Origin: Formosa sp. L2A11
GTDB lineage: Bacteria > Bacteroidota > Bacteroidia > Flavobacteriales > Flavobacteriaceae
Assembly (NCBI RefSeq): GCF_009796865.1
Contig: NZ_CP047028.1
Location: 3,658,001-3,722,000, forward strand
Length of the DNA stretch: 64,000 nt
Reading direction: 5' to 3'
Part shown: positions 61,614 to 64,000 of the stretch, piece by piece
Layout of the letters: every line of letters starts with the position of its first letter
Numbering within the stretch: the first letter of the stretch is position 1
Notes under the pieces: generated by a model
Told to the model about the DNA's origin: nothing
Seen by the model: only the letters and a program-made list of their open reading frames with translations
Database searches by the model: none
Program-made: the position numbers and the translations under genes

Positions 61614-61621
61614 CAAATATA
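61614..61621 (-). promoter_or_regulatory. Candidate -7 element of the DsbD-like gene
   Basis: On the minus strand TATATTTG matches TAnnTTTG, 39 bases upstream of the start. No clear -33 element is visible at the expected distance. Confidence 0.4.
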
Positions 61622-61726
61622 TACGAATATCGCTTTTGAAGTATAAAGCGGAATTAAAGTTATATTTCTTTTAACATTTCAAGACATCATTTTTAACGAA
61701 GTCTAATATTTAACATTATAAAATAA

Positions 61727-61767
61727 AAAAAGAGCCAAATTTCAATAATTGAAATTTGGCTCTTTTT
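61727..61767. terminator. Strong bidirectional hairpin after the beta-barrel gene
   Basis: Nineteen-base perfect arms (61727-61745 and 61749-61767) surround a 3-base loop, with AAAAAGAGCC at one end and GGCTCTTTTT at the other. It lies 19 bases after the stop of the outer membrane protein gene on the minus strand. Confidence 0.88.
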
Positions 61768-61785
61768 AAAATTATTAAAATTGAA

Positions 61786-62316
61786 TTAGAATATTTTTAT
61801 ACCTAAACCAACTTGTATATTACTATTTTTTGCTTCTAAAATTTGATCGTCGTCATACACATTTGTTATTCCGTAAGAATATCTTACATCTACATAAAAG
61901 TCATCAAGAAAGATATATTCTACACCTGCAATACCAGAAAAAACTAAGTTATTAAAACCATCTTCAAATTCATGAACTTTAAGTCCTAATTGAGGTCCTA
62001 AACCTACAGATAAACGTTCTGTTACGGCATATTTAGCAAATACAGGTAAATTAAGGTAAGATAATCTAAGAGATTCTTCTTTGGCACCTTCTGCAGAAAA
62101 TTGAATTTCTGGTGCTATAGAAAATTTATCAGAAATACCATATTGAGCTGTAAAACCAACTACAAATCCATTTCTGTGTGCGTTACCTGAAGGAACTTCA
62201 GAATCATAATCTAAATTAGACATATTTATTCCGGCTCTTACTCCAAATAAATCGAATTGAGCAAAACTAGTTGTAGTTGCTAGAATAGTTAAAACTAGAA
62301 AGGTAATTTTTTTCAT
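61786..62316 (-). CDS. Outer membrane beta-barrel protein
   Basis: 176 residues: a signal peptide (about 1-19, ending TTSFAQ), then alternating strands of a small eight-stranded barrel (FGVRAGINMSNLDYD, GFTAQYGISDKFSIAPEIQF, FAKYAVTERLSVGLGPQLGL, FYVDVRYSYGITNVY) and a terminal strand NIQVGLGIKIF. It belongs to the broad PorT-like/OMP_b-brl group. The function, whether a small porin, adhesin or envelope stabiliser, cannot be told. It is a single-gene unit with its own terminator. Confidence 0.82.
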   Translation of the reverse strand: MKKITFLVLTILATTTSFAQFDLFGVRAGINMSNLDYDSEVPSGNAHRNGFVVGFTAQYGISDKFSIAPEIQFSAEGAKEESLRLSYLNLPVFAKYAVTERLSVGLGPQLGLKVHEFEDGFNNLVFSGIAGVEYIFLDDFYVDVRYSYGITNVYDDDQILEAKNSNIQVGLGIKIF

Positions 62317-62404
62317 ATTGATAGATTTTGTTGCTAAGTTAAAATTAATAGAATCACTTTAATATAATTGTAGTAAAAAAAAGGACAAAAATCACATTTT
62401 ACCT

Positions 62405-63313
62405 TTAAATCAATTTTTTACTAGACACTGTTTCGTAATACAAACTCTTTATTATCCCATCACTTAACCCTATTTTAGGAACATAAATATCTTTTGCTCC
62501 ACTCCATTTCATAGCCGACAGATAAATTCTTGCTGCTGGTATAATTACGTCTGCGCGATCTTGGTTTAAATCCAACTCGGTGATACGTTCTTCGTAAGAA
62601 TAAGATTGCAATATATTATAATAAGATGTTAAATAAAAGAATGTTAACGGTTTTCCCACAGCTTTTCCTGAAACCTTAAAAATTTTATTAATATTTCCTC
62701 CAGAACCTATTAAATCTATTTTCTCATACTTTTTAGTATGTTCTTTAATCCAACTTTCTAATTCGTTCCAGGTTTCTCTTTTTACCATGTCGTTTAACAA
62801 CCTTACAGTACCAATTTTAAAGGATCTAGAGATTTCTGTTTCTCCATGGTCTATAACTGTAAACTCTGTACTACCACCTCCAACATCTACATATAAATAT
62901 GTTTTATTTGGATTTATAAATGCATTTAAATCTGTTGCTGCAATAATGGCAGCTTCTTCATCTCCTTCAATTATATCAATTTTAATATCCGATTGCTCTA
63001 AAATTTGTTGAACAACTTCTTTACTATTTTTTGCTTCACGCATAGCTGATGTTGCACATGCCTTATATTTCTCTACTTTATGAGATTTCATAAGTAATTT
63101 AAAAGCATGCATAGTATCAATCATGCGTTCTATATTCTTTTCAGAAATTTTCTCTTCTAAAAACACATCTGCACCTAAACGAATTGGCACACGAACTAAA
63201 GAACTTTTTTTAAACTTCGTTGGCTTTCCTTCTTCTTCAATAATATTAGCAATTAATAATCTTACGGCGTTAGATCCAATATCGATTGCTGCATATTTTT
63301 TTATTGTAAGCAT
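62405..63313 (-). CDS. ppx: Exopolyphosphatase (Ppx/GppA family)
   Basis: 302 residues with AAIDIGSNAVRLLIANI (about 8-24, the phosphate-1 loop), CATSAMREAKNSKEV (about 86-100), IIEGDEEA and YVDVGGGSTEFTVID (about 142-156), and LIGSGGNINKIFKV. These are the actin-like ASKHA motifs of Ppx/GppA, which cut polyphosphate from the end or hydrolyse pppGpp. It has only the short N-terminal two-domain form. It follows ppk1 by one base, so synthesis and breakdown of polyphosphate are encoded together. Confidence 0.93.
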   Translation of the reverse strand: MLTIKKYAAIDIGSNAVRLLIANIIEEEGKPTKFKKSSLVRVPIRLGADVFLEEKISEKNIERMIDTMHAFKLLMKSHKVEKYKACATSAMREAKNSKEVVQQILEQSDIKIDIIEGDEEAAIIAATDLNAFINPNKTYLYVDVGGGSTEFTVIDHGETEISRSFKIGTVRLLNDMVKRETWNELESWIKEHTKKYEKIDLIGSGGNINKIFKVSGKAVGKPLTFFYLTSYYNILQSYSYEERITELDLNQDRADVIIPAARIYLSAMKWSGAKDIYVPKIGLSDGIIKSLYYETVSSKKLI

Positions 63314-63314
63314 A

Positions 63315-64000
63315 TTACCCTTTTAATTTGTTTAAGTAATATTCGTAGGTTGCGAACTGCGATCTTACTTTTGTTTTATTATTTTTTTTATGTTCGTTGG
63401 TCTGTTCTAAATTTAAAATTCTTGCTTTTACATTATCACTCCAACAAATATTAAACGTATCTAATAATTCTTGTTTAATATCCTTATCATAAATAGGGCA
63501 AGTGACCTCTACTCTATTTTCAATATTTCTAGTCATCCAATCTGCAGATGAAATATAAACTTTAGGATTTCCGCCATTACCAAATACATATAATCTGGTA
63601 TGCTCTAAAAACTTATCGACAATACTTATTACCTCGATATTTTCACTCATACCTTCTATACCTGGAACTAAACAACATAAACCTCTAACAATCATTTGGA
63701 TTTTCACTCCTGCTCGACTCGCTTCGTATAGTTTATCTACCATTTTATAGCTAGAAATACTATTCATTTTAAGTTTTATACTTGCAGGTTTACCTAATTT
63801 CACATTAACAATTTCTGCATCAATTAACTTAAAAAAAGCCTTTTGTGTATAATGTGGCGATGTTATAATATGTTTATATCTGTATATTAAATAATTTGTT
63901 TCAAAAAAACTAAAAACTTTATTAATATCTTTTAAAATACTTTGATCTGCTGTGAATAAAGTATAATCTGTATAGATTTTAGCGGTAGATTCGTTAAAGT
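63315..64000 (-). CDS. ppk1: Polyphosphate kinase 1, 3' part cut by the window edge
   Basis: The frame is open to the window end at 64000, giving about 227 residues of the C-terminal part; the GTG at 63803 is internal. FNESTAKIYTDYTLFTADQ near the edge, TSPHYTQKAFFKLIDAEI, SSYKMVDKLYEASRAGVKIQMIVRGLCCLVPGIEG, VYISSADWMTRNIENRVEV and a final coiled stretch are typical of PPK1, which makes polyphosphate from ATP; FGNG and SADWM belong to the second PLD-like catalytic domain. The N-terminal half lies beyond this window. It is coupled to ppx by one base. Confidence 0.93.
   Translation of the reverse strand, partial: FNESTAKIYTDYTLFTADQSILKDINKVFSFFETNYLIYRYKHIITSPHYTQKAFFKLIDAEIVNVKLGKPASIKLKMNSISSYKMVDKLYEASRAGVKIQMIVRGLCCLVPGIEGMSENIEVISIVDKFLEHTRLYVFGNGGNPKVYISSADWMTRNIENRVEVTCPIYDKDIKQELLDTFNICWSDNVKARILNLEQTNEHKKNNKTKVRSQFATYEYYLNKLKG

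Overview
The window is AT-rich chromosomal DNA from a member of the Bacteroidota, most likely a marine Flavobacteriaceae. Supporting evidence is a giant surface protein with a C-terminal type IX secretion (T9SS) type B sorting domain, PorP/SprF and OmpA partners, TAnnTTTG -7 promoter elements, and flavobacterial families such as DUF5683, DUF6122, WbqC and the small gene next to mutL. I see no CRISPR array, phage or insertion sequence. One tRNA gene (Pro, TGG) is present.

Layout. 1-5.8 kb (minus strand): DUF547 and DUF2652 proteins, then a tight five-gene operon (DinB-like, NRDE/TANGO2-like, ATP-grasp, LysE-like, SdiA-regulated-like lipoprotein) of unknown joint function. 6.1-21.4 kb (minus strand): a gliding/adhesion cassette made of an AraC-type TPR sensor-regulator, a SprB-like adhesin of about 3,376 residues with 21 near-identical repeats plus one divergent repeat, a PorP/SprF protein and an OmpA/PD40 protein. 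The adhesin frame is broken by a single missing base near 11,818. 21.9-27.4 kb: tRNA-Pro, a PQQ-type sugar dehydrogenase, uridine kinase, a DivIC/FtsB-like protein, and a methylmalonyl-CoA mutase locus whose large subunit is split and has lost its recognisable active-site and B12-binding motifs. A decayed DoxX gene follows.

27.9-36.9 kb is a nitric oxide/nitrite island: two paralogous Rrf2 regulators with three conserved cysteines flank norZ, a RIC/ScdA repair protein, a heme-copper-fold membrane protein, a hemerythrin, and a divergent nirK, NirV-like, SCO operon. Palindromes built on GGACAA/TTGTCC lie before the first regulator, norZ and nirK, and a diverged copy lies before the second regulator, so I read the island as one NO-responsive regulon.

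37.2-42.9 kb (plus strand) is a housekeeping run: parA, parB, a DUF5683 protein, dapB, lepB, a WbqC protein and a DUF6122 protein. 42.9-47.9 kb (minus strand): an endonuclease/exonuclease/phosphatase protein, two rhomboids, mutL and two small paralogous membrane proteins. 48.2-51.6 kb (minus strand) is a probable persulfide/sulfite module: thioredoxin, a CstB-like persulfide dioxygenase-rhodanese, a TauE/SafE exporter and a Crp/Fnr regulator, with matching inverted repeats upstream of the exporter and the regulator. galM follows. 53.2-59.4 kb (plus strand) is a GbsR/MarR-regulated RND efflux operon with a perfect operator-like palindrome over its promoter. 59.6-64 kb holds a small membrane protein, an M28 peptidase, a DsbD-alpha-like protein, an outer membrane beta-barrel protein, ppx, and the 3' part of ppk1 cut by the window edge.

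Functional names come from motif recognition by eye; no database search was possible.
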